Shown here in pieces: positions 1 through 10,218 of a DNA stretch of 64,000 bases. A model generated the notes under the pieces. That model saw only the letters and a list, made by a program, of their open reading frames with translations, did not search any database and was not told the DNA's origin. Source of the stretch: Pseudomaricurvus alcaniphilus (GTDB lineage Bacteria; Pseudomonadota; Gammaproteobacteria; Pseudomonadales; Cellvibrionaceae); the NCBI RefSeq assembly GCF_011440395.1, contig NZ_JAAOIX010000001.1, positions 310,001 through 374,000 on the forward strand, in the 5' to 3' direction. Every line of letters begins with the position of its first letter. Position 1 is the stretch's first letter. The translations under genes and the position numbers were made by a program.

Positions 1-992
1 CCAAAGGCCTGGACCCCAAGGTGCTGCTGAAAGAGGCCCGGATTCCGGAGAAGCCCCTGCGCGACCCCAAGGCCAGGATCCATGTTGACCTGGTGGCCAA
101 GCTCTACGACGGCATCGCCAAGGCCCTCAACGATGAGTTTATGGGTTTCACCGAGCGCCCCTGCAAGGTGGGCACCTTCGCCCTGATGGCCGACTGGGTC
201 TCCAGCGCCCACACCCTGGAAGAACTGCTGACCCGGGGCATTCGCTTTTACAACCAGATCACCGATGAACTGCAAATGTCACTGGTCTACGAGGGCGACC
301 ACGTCTACCTGACCACGGTGTTTCGCCGTCCGGAACTGGATTTTGAGCATTTTTACATCGAGTACTGGCACGTGATCTGGCACCGCTTTGCCAGCTGGTA
401 CATCGGCAAGCCGATCAAATTGCTGGCCGCCTACATCAACTATACCCCCATCGAAGCCGACGAGTTTCGCCTGCTGTTTCGCTGCCCCACTTACCTGAAA
501 AGCAAATTCAACCGGCTGGTGTTCCACCGCAGCTACCTGGGTCAACCCCTGGTGCGTAGCCAGCGGGAGTTGCAGGTTTTCCTGCGCCGGGCGCCCATCG
601 ACCTGCTCACCATTCCCGGCGAGGACACCAGCCTGACCGCGCGCATCAACCAGATGCTGACGCCGCCACCCAACCAGGTCATCGAGCTGCCAAATTCCAG
701 CGTCATCGCCCAGCGGCTGGGTATGAGCGAGCAGACCTTGCGCCGTAAACTCAGCGCCGAGGGCATCAGCTACCAGCAGATTAAAGACAACCTGCGCAGC
801 GACCTGGCCTCCAAGCTGCTCGGCAACCGCAACCTGACCATCGCCGCAATCGCCAAACTGCTGGATTTCAGCGAGCCGCGAGCTTTTACCCGGGCGTTCA
901 AGCAATGGCAGGGACAAACCCCAAAAGAATACCGGGCGGCAAAACAGGCGGCGGCACTCAACCCCTCGAGCCGGCCAGCCGCGAGTTCCTGA
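1..992 (+). CDS. AraC-family transcriptional regulator, 5' end outside window
   Basis: The reading frame is already open at base 3 (K-G-L-D-P-K before the first GTG at 21), so the true start lies upstream. The visible part is about 330 residues. Its first two thirds resemble the arabinose-binding-like sensor of AraC regulators of the OruR/ArgR type. The last 100 residues form the double helix-turn-helix, with VIAQRLGMSEQTLRRKLSAE followed by TIAAIAKLLDFSEPRAFTRA and the closing WQGQTPKEYR. It reads towards the propionyl-CoA gene set starting at 1287, so control of that operon is a reasonable inference but is not shown. The inducer is unknown. Confidence 0.85.
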   Translation, partial: KGLDPKVLLKEARIPEKPLRDPKARIHVDLVAKLYDGIAKALNDEFMGFTERPCKVGTFALMADWVSSAHTLEELLTRGIRFYNQITDELQMSLVYEGDHVYLTTVFRRPELDFEHFYIEYWHVIWHRFASWYIGKPIKLLAAYINYTPIEADEFRLLFRCPTYLKSKFNRLVFHRSYLGQPLVRSQRELQVFLRRAPIDLLTIPGEDTSLTARINQMLTPPPNQVIELPNSSVIAQRLGMSEQTLRRKLSAEGISYQQIKDNLRSDLASKLLGNRNLTIAAIAKLLDFSEPRAFTRAFKQWQGQTPKEYRAAKQAAALNPSSRPAASS

Positions 993-1189
993 GCTCGCGG
1001 TGCCCCATCAACAGCGGCATCGCCGTCCAATTCAGCCGCAATCAGGGGCACAAAAGGCTCGTTTTTGAGCGGTTATGTCAATTTGATATATCCTTTTTTG
1101 TCCCCGACTAACGTCTAATTTTTAATTTATTTATATAAATATCAATTACTTATAGTTTTTTTAAGAAAGACAACAAGCTTACCTTCGTA

Positions 1190-1218
1190 TTCCAATAATA
1201 GACAAAAGCCCCTATGAT
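1190..1218 (+). promoter_or_regulatory. Candidate sigma-70 promoter of the propionyl-CoA operon
   Basis: The stretch 993-1286 has no gene and turns AT-rich between about 1085 and 1200, unlike the surrounding GC-rich sequence. TATGAT at 1213-1218 sits 17 bases after TTCCAA at 1190-1195, which would start a leader of roughly 60 bases before the ATG at 1287. The -35 match is poor (3 of 6), so an activator such as the neighbouring AraC protein could be needed. This is an inference from sequence only. Confidence 0.35.
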
Positions 1219-1286
1219 CCACTCCGACTTATCCATCCCGCCCCGGATAATCAGCCAGTGAATCGGGCTGGCCGGGGCGGGTAATT

Positions 1287-2999
1287 ATGACTAAAAACAA
1301 ACTGTCGGAAGTTCACAGCATGACGAAAACAACCAACCCCAAGGCATCCCTCGTCAACCCGTTTGACGACGCCAAAGAAGTTGAATTCAGTGTCCCCGGA
1401 CAAGCCTCGTACCAACCCGGGCTGCACGAAGAGACGCTGAAAAAAGGTTACGAGTTAATTCGCCGTCCGAAAACCGCTGCCGGTGTCCCCAATATCGAGC
1501 GTCAGCACGCCAAGAACCGCATGACGATCTGGGAGCGCCTGTCGGTGCTGACCGACGAAGACCCGACAGTATTGTTCCAGAACTGGGGTAAGAACCTCGA
1601 CGGGGCGTCACTGGTCACGGCGCTGGTGAAAATCAATGGCCGCGACGTCGCTGTCTACGGCCACGACTTTACCGTCCGTGCCGGCTCCATGGACGCCACC
1701 AACGGCAAGAAACTGGCGCGCCTGTTTGAGCTGGCCGGCAAGCGTCGCATCCCGCTGGTGGGCCTGAACGATTCCGCTGGTGCCTTCGTACCCGCCGGCG
1801 TCGGTGGCCTCGACGGCTATGCCGAGGCCTTTACCGCACTGCGCAAGATCAGCGGCGTGGTGCCCTCCATCATGTGCATGTTCGGCTTTAACGCCGGCGG
1901 CGGTTCCTACCTGCCGCGCCAGGGCAGCTTCCTGATCCAGCCCAACGACACCTTCTTCGGTCTCACCGGCCCTGGCGTGGTCAAGTCGGTCCTGGGTGAA
2001 GACGTCACCCCGGACGAACTGGGTGGCCCCGGTGTGCACAGCCAGTCCGGCGTTACCGATTTTGTGGTGCCCGACGAAGTGTCGGCGCTGCGCAAGGTGC
2101 GGGCCCTGCTCAACTACCTGCCCAGCAACAATTCAGAGCTGGCGCCGTTCGAGCCCACCTCCGACCCGGTCAATCGCAAGACCTGGGATATCGACATCCT
2201 GTTGAAGAAAGCCTTCAACTCACCCAGTGGCTTTAACACGCCGCTGGATGTCACCATCCTGATCCAGCAGCTGTGCGATCACGGTGACTTTATGGAGATC
2301 CAGGCGGACCGGGCGCGCAACACCATCACCGCACTGGGCCGTATGGGCGGCAACGTGATCGGCTTTGTCGCCAACAATTCAGCGGTGTCCTCCGGCCAGA
2401 TCGACATTGCTGCGGCCCTGAAGAACGCCCGCTTTATTCGTTTCTGTAACCTCTACAACATCCCCATTATCTTTATGGAAGACACCACCGGTTTCCTGCC
2501 GGGTAAAGAACAGGAAGCCGGCGGTATTGTGCAGGCCGGCCGCGCCATGCTCGATGCCATCATCGACCTGCGCACGCCTCGCTTCCTGGTCATTATTCGC
2601 AACGCCTTCGGCGGTGCTTACGCCTCTTACAACAACTACCCCACCGGCGCTGACTTTGTGATCGCCCTGCCCTCTACCCGGGCGGCGGTTATGGGCCCGG
2701 CCGGGGTGGAATTTATCTACAAAAAAGAGCTGCAGGAGATCCGCAGCGAATTCCAGGAAAAAGTTGCCAACGGTGTCAGCCGCACCGAAGCTGCGGCCCA
2801 TCAAGCCCAGCGCGAAGCGGCGCTCAAGACCCGCTATGAGCAGGAGTTGATGAACCCTAACGAAGCCCTGAGCCTGGGGTCAATTTCGCAAATCGTGATG
2901 CCCTCTGATCTGCGTGAAGTGCTGTGCAAGAACATGGATTTCCACCTGCGCCACTACACGCCAGAGCCGTTCAACGGTGTGCAGCGCGAATTTCACTAG
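1287..2999 (+). CDS. Acyl-CoA (probably propionyl-CoA) carboxylase, carboxyltransferase beta subunit
   Basis: This 570-residue protein has both halves of the biotin-dependent carboxyltransferase (crotonase) fold. The N-half has [20 protein letters not shown] and an [15 protein letters not shown] oxyanion loop; the C-half has [19 protein letters not shown] and [14 protein letters not shown]. The length fits beta chains of acyl-CoA carboxylases. It should transfer CO2 from carboxybiotin to an acyl-CoA. Propionyl-CoA is inferred because the next genes convert methylmalonyl-CoA. A second ATG at 1320, preceded by GGAAG, is an equally good start. The biotin-bearing partner starts 63 bases downstream. 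Confidence 0.85.
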   Translation: MTKNKLSEVHSMTKTTNPKASLVNPFDDAKEVEFSVPGQASYQPGLHEETLKKGYELIRRPKTAAGVPNIERQHAKNRMTIWERLSVLTDEDPTVLFQNWGKNLDGASLVTALVKINGRDVAVYGHDFTVRAGSMDATNGKKLARLFELAGKRRIPLVGLNDSAGAFVPAGVGGLDGYAEAFTALRKISGVVPSIMCMFGFNAGGGSYLPRQGSFLIQPNDTFFGLTGPGVVKSVLGEDVTPDELGGPGVHSQSGVTDFVVPDEVSALRKVRALLNYLPSNNSELAPFEPTSDPVNRKTWDIDILLKKAFNSPSGFNTPLDVTILIQQLCDHGDFMEIQADRARNTITALGRMGGNVIGFVANNSAVSSGQIDIAAALKNARFIRFCNLYNIPIIFMEDTTGFLPGKEQEAGGIVQAGRAMLDAIIDLRTPRFLVIIRNAFGGAYASYNNYPTGADFVIALPSTRAAVMGPAGVEFIYKKELQEIRSEFQEKVANGVSRTEAAAHQAQREAALKTRYEQELMNPNEALSLGSISQIVMPSDLREVLCKNMDFHLRHYTPEPFNGVQREFH

Positions 3000-3062
3000 C
3001 GCGACGACTGCGAATAGACCACACACACCCCGAATTAGAAAGATTGAAAAGAGGCTGAAGCC

Positions 3063-5921
3063 GTGCAACCAAGCAACGAATACTATTTACACAACCCGCT
3101 GATCCACAAGGATCGCCGCCTGGGCAATGCCACCACCGAGTGGACCCGCAGCTTTGACAGCAGCCATATGCGCCCACTGATCATCTGCCGCGGCCCGATC
3201 CGCAAGGAAGCCATGGATGTGTTCGAGGAGATGGGCATCCACCACTACGGCATCCTGCTGTCGGAGAAGGACTCCATCGTCTACCAGAGCGCACTGGCAC
3301 CAGAATTGCGCCAGCTGACCGACCCCGATCGCGTGCACCGGGTACCGGATTACACCGGTGCCGACAAGGCAGAGCGGGAAGTGCGGATCCAGCAAATCAT
3401 CAATATCGCCCGGGAAAACGGCTACAACTCCATCTTCACCGGCTACGGTTTTATGGCCGAAGACGAGAACATGGTCAGCGCCATGGAAGAAGCCGGCCTC
3501 AATTTTATCGGCCCCTGCTCCCGAACCGTGCACGATGCGGGCCTCAAGGATGAAGCCAAGCGCACCGCCCTGCGGGTCGGCGTTTCGGTCACTCCGGGCG
3601 TGGACAATGCCACCGCCCTGACCCTGCTGAAGAAATACCCGGACATCGCCTCCCTGCAACAGCTAGTGGCCAGCGAAGGTCTGCAAGTGGACGCCGCCAA
3701 GCTCGACTCCAGCGAGATCTCGCTGGAAGACAAGGCTGACCTGGTGTTGGCCGCCAGCTACGAGAAAGGCATCGACCTCTATACCATCGAGGAACTGGGC
3801 GAGACCATCCGCGAGCAGGTTATGGTCATGACCCGGGAGTACCCGGAGAACCGCATTCGCCTGAAGTGCATTGGCGGTGGCGGTGGCAAGGGCCAGCGTA
3901 TTCTAAAGGCGCCCTCGGCCTATAAGGGCGATCTCGCCAGCCGCATTGAACAGGCCGCCGCCAAGGCGCCGAGCCTGGTGCTGGAAATTCTCAACGAAGT
4001 AAAAGCCACCGGCAAGGGCGACAACAAGAACGTGCTGGTGGAATTGAACATCGAAACCACCCGTCACCAGGAAATCCAGGTGATTGGCAACGGCCAGTGG
4101 TCCCTGGCCATGGGCGGCCGCGACTGCTCCCTGCAGATGCACGAGCAAAAGCTGCTGGAAGTCTCGGTCACCACCGAAGACCTGGAAAACGCCCTCGCTG
4201 CCGCCGAAGCCGCCGGCAACGAGACCGAAGCTGCCGTGCTGCGCCAGGACATCATTACCCTGCAGAAGATGGAAGAGGAATCGGAGCGCTTTGGCCTCGC
4301 CGTAGGGCTCGATTCGGTCTCCACCTTCGAGTGTATCGTCGATCGCGACAAGCACTTCTTTATGGAAATGAACACCCGCATCCAGGTAGAGCACCGGGTC
4401 ACCGAACTCTGCTACGGGCTCAAGTTCAGCAATCCGGACAACAGCGCCGAAAGTTTTGTGGTGGAATCCCTGGTTGAAGCCATGGTGCTGCTGGCCGCCC
4501 ACGGCCCGCGCCTGCCCAAGCCCGAGCGTGTGCTGCGCCACAACGCCTCGGTGGAAGCGCGCATGAACGCCACCAACCAGGCCCTGCAGCCTCACGCCGG
4601 TGGCATCATCGAAAACTGGTCCAACGCCGTCGAAGGCGAGATCCGCGACGACCAGGGCATCAGCCTGCACAACCCCGACACCGACGTGTTTATGAAGTAT
4701 CACCTGGCCGGTGCCTATGACTCCAATATCGCCCTGCTGCTGACCGTGGGCGACGACCGCAGCAACAGCTACCAGCGCATGGCGGAAATCCTGCGGGTCA
4801 CCGAGCTGCGCGGCAAGGACCTGGCCACCAACCTCGGTTTTCATTACGGCCTGGTCAACTGGTTCCTGGGCAACAACATCAATGCCCGCCCCACCACCCG
4901 CTTTATCGTGCCCTACCTGACCGCGGTGGGCCTGCTGAAACAGGAAGCCAATGATCTGGATTTGGCCTATGCCTATCGCCAGGTTTGCCAGGCCGAGCTG
5001 GAAAAAGTCGACGATGCGACGGAAAAAGGCGAGCTGAAAGCGGTACTGGATCGCAAGCACCTGCTGCTGACCCGACCGCTGGAAATCTTGCTGGAAGAGC
5101 CGCACAAGCTGGCCGGCTGGCTCAGCCTCAACCAGAAGCACTTCAGCATTGACGGCGATAAAGTCAGCTGGAACAGCAACCCGGTACTGGTGCTGGCGGA
5201 GCTCTATCACTTCCTCAATATGGACACCTGCGACAGCAAACCGGCAAGCTCCATGATCTGGGATCACGATCACGCCATCCTCGAGCAAGCGGTGGGCTTT
5301 TACCGCAAGCTGGAAGAGTTACTCGGCAGCAGTGATTACGCCGCCATTGTCGCCGCCCTCGCCGGTGCAGCGCCTGAAGGCGTTGCCGCGGACAAATGGG
5401 AGGCTGCCAAAGCCGCTCACACCGGCTTCCAGGCAGGCACCAGTATTCTCAGCCTGCTGGTACAAATTGCCAGAACTACCGGTTTCTTTGATTTGAAAGT
5501 GAATCCGGATTTGAGTATTCATATTCCGGAAAAACTGCTGGACGGCGATTTGCAAACCGCCATGGCCAAGGTGCTGGTACCACCGCCGGCGGCCAAGTCG
5601 GATGAAATCCTGGCTCCCACCGGTGGCATGTTCTACGCCTGCGAAGCGCCGGGCATGCCACCACTGGTGGAAGTCGGCAGCCACTTTGAGGCCGGCCAGC
5701 CGCTCTACATCATCGAAGTGATGAAAATGTTCAACAAGGTCAACGCTCCGTTTGCTGGAACCATCGAGGAAGTTCTGGTAAAAGACGACGGCGCGATCAT
5801 CAAGAAGGGCCAGGTGCTCTACAAGATCACGCCGGATGAGCGCGTGGTGGAGGAATCACCGGAGGAGATTAAAGCCCGTCGGGAGTCAAAAACCAACGCG
5901 TTTTTGGCCACCCTGGCCTAA
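3063..5921 (+). CDS. Long acyl-CoA (propionyl-CoA) carboxylase alpha subunit: biotin carboxylase plus biotin carrier
   Basis: The protein has 952 residues from a GTG start behind AGAGGCTGAAG. The biotin carboxylase/ATP-grasp part carries a glycine-rich ATP loop (KCIGGGGGKGQRI, near residue 270) and the catalytic signature FMEMNTRIQVEHRVTEL (near 435). The C-terminal 80 residues are a biotinyl domain with EVMKMF, and Lys888 is the expected biotin site. Ordinary PccA proteins have about 670 residues. Here there is extra sequence between the N-terminal Rossmann part and the ATP loop, and a long segment (about 560-840) before the carrier domain. The signature has EHR where most biotin carboxylases have EHP. 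It should supply carboxybiotin to the upstream beta subunit. Confidence 0.82.
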   Translation: MQPSNEYYLHNPLIHKDRRLGNATTEWTRSFDSSHMRPLIICRGPIRKEAMDVFEEMGIHHYGILLSEKDSIVYQSALAPELRQLTDPDRVHRVPDYTGADKAEREVRIQQIINIARENGYNSIFTGYGFMAEDENMVSAMEEAGLNFIGPCSRTVHDAGLKDEAKRTALRVGVSVTPGVDNATALTLLKKYPDIASLQQLVASEGLQVDAAKLDSSEISLEDKADLVLAASYEKGIDLYTIEELGETIREQVMVMTREYPENRIRLKCIGGGGGKGQRILKAPSAYKGDLASRIEQAAAKAPSLVLEILNEVKATGKGDNKNVLVELNIETTRHQEIQVIGNGQWSLAMGGRDCSLQMHEQKLLEVSVTTEDLENALAAAEAAGNETEAAVLRQDIITLQKMEEESERFGLAVGLDSVSTFECIVDRDKHFFMEMNTRIQVEHRVTELCYGLKFSNPDNSAESFVVESLVEAMVLLAAHGPRLPKPERVLRHNASVEARMNATNQALQPHAGGIIENWSNAVEGEIRDDQGISLHNPDTDVFMKYHLAGAYDSNIALLLTVGDDRSNSYQRMAEILRVTELRGKDLATNLGFHYGLVNWFLGNNINARPTTRFIVPYLTAVGLLKQEANDLDLAYAYRQVCQAELEKVDDATEKGELKAVLDRKHLLLTRPLEILLEEPHKLAGWLSLNQKHFSIDGDKVSWNSNPVLVLAELYHFLNMDTCDSKPASSMIWDHDHAILEQAVGFYRKLEELLGSSDYAAIVAALAGAAPEGVAADKWEAAKAAHTGFQAGTSILSLLVQIARTTGFFDLKVNPDLSIHIPEKLLDGDLQTAMAKVLVPPPAAKSDEILAPTGGMFYACEAPGMPPLVEVGSHFEAGQPLYIIEVMKMFNKVNAPFAGTIEEVLVKDDGAIIKKGQVLYKITPDERVVEESPEEIKARRESKTNAFLATLA

Positions 5922-5926
5922 GGCAG

Positions 5927-5962
5927 CGCTGCTTGATTCGAGCCTGAATCAAGCAGCGTTTT
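5927..5962 (+). terminator. Intrinsic terminator or attenuator inside the propionyl-CoA gene set
   Basis: A perfect 13-bp stem (5927-5939 pairing with 5946-5958, arms beginning CGCTGCTTGATTC) with a 6-base loop is followed by TTTT at 5959-5962. It begins 5 bases after the carboxylase stop codon and lies 48 bases before the epimerase start, so it may end transcription or reduce read-through between the carboxylase pair and the downstream mutase genes. Confidence 0.75.
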
Positions 5963-6009
5963 CCCGAGTGTTAATGTTTTCAAAGTATTAATGTAGCGGA
6001 GTAAAAGAC

Positions 6010-6423
6010 ATGATTGTCGCACTGGATCACATCGCCATTGCCGTACCCGATTTTGACAGGGCCATCAAACGCTTTATGGAAGACTTTGGCCTGCCGTACA
6101 AAGGCTCCGAGGATGTCGAAGCGGCCAAGACCAGCACCGCATTTTTCCCGCTGCCGGAGACCAGCATCGAGCTGGTGCACCCGCTGCGGGGCGAGGGCCC
6201 GATCGCCGGTTACCTGGAGAAGAAAGGCGGTGGCCTGCACCACCTCTGCTTCCGCAGCGACGACATCGAGGCGGATGTGGCGCACCTGAAGGCCAAGGGT
6301 TATCAGTTTTTGTCTGAGGCTCCTACTATTGGCGCCCATAATTGCAAGGTGATTTTTATTCACCCGAAGAGCTGTGACGGAGTTCTGATTGAACTCAACC
6401 AGCCGCAGGATGAACACCACTGA
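6010..6423 (+). CDS. mce: Methylmalonyl-CoA epimerase
   Basis: This 137-residue protein belongs to the vicinal oxygen chelate (glyoxalase) fold. It shows the N-terminal metal ligand region IVALDHIAIAVPDFDRAIK, the SIELVHPL strand with a glutamate, GGGLHHLCFR carrying the second histidine, and C-terminal VLIELNQP with the last glutamate. It converts (S)- to (R)-methylmalonyl-CoA, the form used by the mutase encoded next. Length and motifs match the family. GGAG precedes the start, and the gene sits between carboxylase and mutase as expected for propionate catabolism. Confidence 0.92.
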   Translation: MIVALDHIAIAVPDFDRAIKRFMEDFGLPYKGSEDVEAAKTSTAFFPLPETSIELVHPLRGEGPIAGYLEKKGGGLHHLCFRSDDIEADVAHLKAKGYQFLSEAPTIGAHNCKVIFIHPKSCDGVLIELNQPQDEHH

Positions 6424-6534
6424 TAACCGAGTTGTTTGCTGCCCCGCAGACCGTGCCAATAACGTGTTTATGACTTTTGAGTATTAACGCCCTCGCGGGC
6501 CTGTAACCGCGCCTGTAACGGAGAGAGAAACCCT

Positions 6535-8685
6535 ATGTCCGATAAGAAACCCACCCTGGCCGACTGGGAAGCCCTGGCCATCAAGCAGTCCAAGGGACTG
6601 ACTCCCGAAGAGCTGACCTGGCATACCCCCGAAGGCATTAACATCAAGCCGCTTTACACCAGGGCCGATGTCGAGAACCTCGAGTACGCTGACACTTTGC
6701 CAGGGCTGGCACCCTATGTGCGCGGGCCGCAGGCCACCATGTACGCCGGCCGTCCCTGGACCATCCGTCAGTACGCCGGCTTCTCCACCGCCGAGGAGTC
6801 CAACGCTTTCTATCGCAAGAATCTCGCCGCCGGCGCCCAGGGGGTTTCGGTGGCCTTCGACCTGGCCACCCACCGCGGCTACGATTCCGACCACCCGCGG
6901 GTGTCCGGCGACGTCGGCAAGGCCGGGGTTGCCATCGATTCAGTTGAGGATATGAAAATCCTGTTCGACGGCATCCCGCTGGACAAGGTATCGGTGTCCA
7001 TGACCATGAACGGCGCGGTCTTGCCGATTCTGGCCAATTACATTATCGCCGCCGAGGAACAGGGTGTGAGCCAGGACAAACTGGCGGGCACCATCCAAAA
7101 CGATATCCTGAAAGAGTTTATGGTGCGCAACACCTATATCTACCCCCCTGCGCCCTCCATGAAGATCATCGGCGACATTATCGGCTACACCTCGGAGCAC
7201 ATGCCGAAGTTTAACTCGATCTCCATTTCCGGCTACCACATCCAGGAAGCCGGTGCCGACGCGGCATTGGAGCTGGCCTACACTCTGTCCGACGGCCGCG
7301 AGTATGTGCGCACGGCGCTGGCCGCCGGCCTCGACGTGGACAAGTTCGCCCCGCGCCTGTCGTTCTTCTGGGGCATTTCCATGAACTTCTATATGGAAAT
7401 CGCCAAGCTGCGCGCCGGCCGCCTGCTCTGGGACAAGATCATGAGCGAGTTCAAGCCGAAGAACCCGAAGTCGTCCATGCTCCGTACACACTCCCAGACC
7501 TCCGGCTGGTCACTGACCGAGCAGGACCCGTACAACAACGTGATCCGCACTACCATCGAGGCCATGGCAGCGGTGTTCGGCGGCACCCAGTCGCTGCACA
7601 CCAACGCCCTCGATGAAGCCGTGGCCCTGCCCACGGAGTTCTCCGCCCGCATCGCCCGTAACACCCAGATTATCATCCAGGAGGAGACCGGTATCTGCCA
7701 GGTGGTCGACCCTTGGGGCGGCTCTTACATGATGGAAACCCTGACCCAGCAGATCGCCGACCGGGCCTGGGAGCTGATTGTCGAGATCGAGGAAAACGGC
7801 GGCATGGCCAAGGCCATTGAAGCCGGCTTGCCGAAGCTGCGCATCGAGGAATCCGCGGCCAAGAAGCAGGCGCGGATCGACCGCGGCGAGGATGTTATCG
7901 TCGGCGTCAACAAGTATGTGCTGGAGAAGGAAGACGATCTGGAGATCCTCGAGGTGGACAACGTCCGCGTACGTGACTCCCAGATCGCCCGCCTCAACAA
8001 GCTCAAGGCGGAGCGCGATAACGACGCAGTCAAAGCTGCCCTGGCAGCGATTACCGAGGCCGCCAAAACCGGTCAGGGCAATCTGCTCGACCTGTCTGTC
8101 AAGGCCGCCCGGGTACGGGCCACCGTAGGTGAAATCAGCGATGCCATGGAGGCTGAATTCGGCCGTTATAACGCCCAGGCTCGCACTATCTCCGGTGTTT
8201 ACGGCGCGCCCTATGAGGACGATGCCGATTGGCAGGCGATCAAGGCTGATATCGAGGCGTTTGAGTCTGAGCAGGGCCGTCGTCCGCGCATGCTGGTGTG
8301 CAAGATGGGCCAGGACGGTCACGATCGCGGTGCCAAGGTGATCGCCACGGCCTTTGCCGATGTGGGTTTCGATATCGATCTGTCGCCGATGTTCTCGACC
8401 CCTGAGGAAGTGGCCAAGCAGGCGGTGGAGAACGACGTTCACGTGGTCGGTGTTTCGTCCCAGGCAGCGGGTCACAAGACCCTGGTGCCGGAGTTGATCG
8501 CGGAGTTGAAGAAACAGGGTGCCGATGACATCATCGTGGTGGCCGGGGGCGTGATTCCGAAGCAGGATTACGATTATCTCTACCAAGCGGGCGTTAAGGG
8601 TATCTTTGGACCCGGTACCAAGATTCCGATCTCGGCGCGCAAGGTACTGGATGAGGTGCGCAAGGCCAGTGCTGCTCACGCTTAG
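6535..8685 (+). CDS. scpA: Methylmalonyl-CoA mutase, single-chain B12-dependent type
   Basis: The 716-residue protein has the TIM-barrel substrate domain ([39 protein letters not shown]) and a C-terminal cobalamin domain from about residue 580. That domain carries the DxHxxG base-off motif, DGHDRG with His596 as the lower cobalt ligand. It isomerises (R)-methylmalonyl-CoA to succinyl-CoA. The length fits the catalytic chain of homodimeric or alpha-type mutases, and no separate small subunit is seen. A clear GGAGAG ribosome site precedes the ATG. An intrinsic terminator follows 38 bases after the stop, so meaB is probably transcribed separately. Confidence 0.95.
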   Translation: MSDKKPTLADWEALAIKQSKGLTPEELTWHTPEGINIKPLYTRADVENLEYADTLPGLAPYVRGPQATMYAGRPWTIRQYAGFSTAEESNAFYRKNLAAGAQGVSVAFDLATHRGYDSDHPRVSGDVGKAGVAIDSVEDMKILFDGIPLDKVSVSMTMNGAVLPILANYIIAAEEQGVSQDKLAGTIQNDILKEFMVRNTYIYPPAPSMKIIGDIIGYTSEHMPKFNSISISGYHIQEAGADAALELAYTLSDGREYVRTALAAGLDVDKFAPRLSFFWGISMNFYMEIAKLRAGRLLWDKIMSEFKPKNPKSSMLRTHSQTSGWSLTEQDPYNNVIRTTIEAMAAVFGGTQSLHTNALDEAVALPTEFSARIARNTQIIIQEETGICQVVDPWGGSYMMETLTQQIADRAWELIVEIEENGGMAKAIEAGLPKLRIEESAAKKQARIDRGEDVIVGVNKYVLEKEDDLEILEVDNVRVRDSQIARLNKLKAERDNDAVKAALAAITEAAKTGQGNLLDLSVKAARVRATVGEISDAMEAEFGRYNAQARTISGVYGAPYEDDADWQAIKADIEAFESEQGRRPRMLVCKMGQDGHDRGAKVIATAFADVGFDIDLSPMFSTPEEVAKQAVENDVHVVGVSSQAAGHKTLVPELIAELKKQGADDIIVVAGGVIPKQDYDYLYQAGVKGIFGPGTKIPISARKVLDEVRKASAAHA

Positions 8686-8722
8686 GTGTTAATCTAGTAA
8701 TAAAACGCTTATCGATTGAGAA

Positions 8723-8745
8723 TGCCCCCTGACGGGGGCATTTTT
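8723..8745 (+). terminator. Intrinsic terminator after methylmalonyl-CoA mutase
   Basis: TGCCCCC (8723-8729) pairs perfectly with GGGGGCA (8734-8740) around a 4-base loop and is followed by five T. This is a textbook rho-independent terminator directly downstream of the mutase gene. Confidence 0.88.
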
Positions 8746-8781
8746 ACATTGGTACTTGGTTCGAAGATTGTGCGTTGCGGC

Positions 8782-8876
8782 GGCAGTGTTTGCGCTGGTG
8801 ACACGCCGTTAACCCGTCCATGGGGGCTCTCTGCCGCCATCCATGGCGGCAGAAGGTCACCAGCGCAAACACTGCC
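8782..8876. repeat. Nested palindrome: 21-bp inverted repeat around an 11-bp hairpin
   Basis: The arm 8782-8802 (starting GGCAGTGTTTGCGCTGG) is an exact reverse complement of 8856-8876. Between them a second perfect palindrome, TCTGCCGCCAT at 8830-8840 with ATGGCGGCAGA at 8843-8853, leaves a 2-base loop. The structure lies in the 567-base gap between the mutase and meaB and has no coding potential. The same TCTGCCGCCAT word occurs in the larger inverted repeat just downstream, so the two are probably related mobile or structural units. No transposase is nearby. Confidence 0.8.
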
Positions 8877-9010
8877 ACCTCTTCCAGCAATGCGCGAGCA
8901 GCCGATTTTTTAAAAAGCTGACATGCTATAGCTCCTAGCACTTAATCAACTTTTAAAGAGATTCGATGATTAAGTCATGTTAGTCGAATTTACGCTGAAA
9001 TCGTCAATGG

Positions 9011-9196
9011 GCCCAGGTGCGGCTTTGTTCCGTGACCTTCTGCCGCCATGGACAAGGTGAATTGAAGCTACGCTTCAAGAGAAAGCACCCTGGGGTGTGG
9101 CGGCAGAGAGCCTACATGGACGTATTTAGAGCCTGCCCCGCGAGCACAGCGAGTGCTTTGGGTACGGCGGGTCACGGAACAAAGCCGCATCTGGGC
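9011..9196. repeat. Large inverted repeat, 27-bp arms, with the 28-bp core shared with the 31.6-kb repeat
   Basis: The arm 9011-9037 (GCCCAGGTGCGGCTTTGTTC and onward) matches the reverse complement of 9170-9196 in 26 of 27 positions. Inside are TTCTGCCGCCA near 9038 with its complement near 9098, a TTGAAGC/GCTTCAA hairpin near 9062, and a 28-base segment at 9135-9162. That segment is the reverse complement of 31748-31775 with one mismatch. The element ends about 55 bases before the meaB start and could form a very long hairpin in RNA. It resembles a non-autonomous mobile element; its function is unknown. Confidence 0.78.
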
Positions 9197-9252
9197 ACAC
9201 CGCGCTGCAGCCCGAAGCGACCAGACGCGGCTCGAAACAAACAGGAAACAAC

Positions 9253-10218
9253 ATGCCCAATCCCAATATTGACTTGAATCTGTTACGCCAGGGTAATCGG
9301 CGGGCGCTGGCCAAGGCCATTACCCTGGTGGAAAGCAAACTCGATAATCACCGCCAGCAGGCACAGCAGGTGCTGGAAGATTTGTTGCCGTTTACGGGCA
9401 ATAGCATTCGCATTGGCATTAGCGGTATACCCGGGGTGGGTAAGTCGACGTTTATCGAGGCCTTTGGCAAGCACCTGATCAAGCAGGGTAAGAAGGTGGC
9501 GGTGCTGGCGGTGGATCCCAGTTCGCCGATTCGTGGCGGCAGTATCCTCGGCGACAAGACTCGTATGGAGGAGCTGTCGCGGGAGGAGAATGCGTTTATT
9601 CGCCCCTCTCCCTCCGAGGGTTCGCTGGGCGGCGTGGCGCAGAAAACCCGGGAGACCATGCTGTTGTGCGAGGCCGCCGGTTACGACGTCATTCTGGTGG
9701 AGACTGTGGGTGTCGGCCAGTCTGAGTATGAAGTGGCGGCTATGGTGGACTTTTTCCTGGTGCTGATGATCCCCAACGCCGGCGATGAATTGCAGGGTAT
9801 CAAGCGCGGTATTATGGAGCTGGCGGATGCGCTGGTGATTAACAAGGCCGACGGCGAGAGCATTAACCTGGCCAAACGTACCCGGCAGCACTATCAAAAT
9901 GCCTTTCACCTGATCAAACACGGTTCTTTCTGGACCCCGAAAGTGGAAACCTGCTCGGCGCTGGAGAATCAACGGATTGCGGAGATTTGGGCTATGGTGC
10001 TGGAGTACCAGCGGCTCGCCCTTGAGAACAAGGCGTTTTTCGAAAAGCGGGCGCGGCAGAACTCGGAGTGGATGAAGAAGCTGATTCATGAGATGCTTGA
10101 GATACGCTTGCGACAGAGCCCGGAGGTGAAACATAAACTGCCTTTATTGCAGCGGGCGGTAGTGGAAAACACGACAACTCCTTATAATGCCGCGAAACAA
10201 ATTGTCGACCTCCTGTAA
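9253..10218 (+). CDS. meaB: MeaB/ArgK-type GTPase, methylmalonyl-CoA mutase chaperone
   Basis: The 321-residue G3E-family GTPase has a Walker A loop GIPGVGKST (residues 58-66), [20 protein letters not shown], the switch region ETVGVGQSE, and NKADGES as the guanine-specificity motif. MeaB loads and protects adenosylcobalamin in methylmalonyl-CoA mutase, which is encoded just upstream. AGGA precedes the ATG. It is separated from the mutase by a terminator and two large palindromes, so it is likely to have its own promoter. Confidence 0.93.
   Translation: MPNPNIDLNLLRQGNRRALAKAITLVESKLDNHRQQAQQVLEDLLPFTGNSIRIGISGIPGVGKSTFIEAFGKHLIKQGKKVAVLAVDPSSPIRGGSILGDKTRMEELSREENAFIRPSPSEGSLGGVAQKTRETMLLCEAAGYDVILVETVGVGQSEYEVAAMVDFFLVLMIPNAGDELQGIKRGIMELADALVINKADGESINLAKRTRQHYQNAFHLIKHGSFWTPKVETCSALENQRIAEIWAMVLEYQRLALENKAFFEKRARQNSEWMKKLIHEMLEIRLRQSPEVKHKLPLLQRAVVENTTTPYNAAKQIVDLL

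Noticed and set aside
3903-5288. A 461-codon open frame on the minus strand opposite the carboxylase alpha gene
   Set aside because: Its translation is a shadow typical of GC-rich antisense frames, with no domain. The plus-strand frame has clear catalytic motifs.
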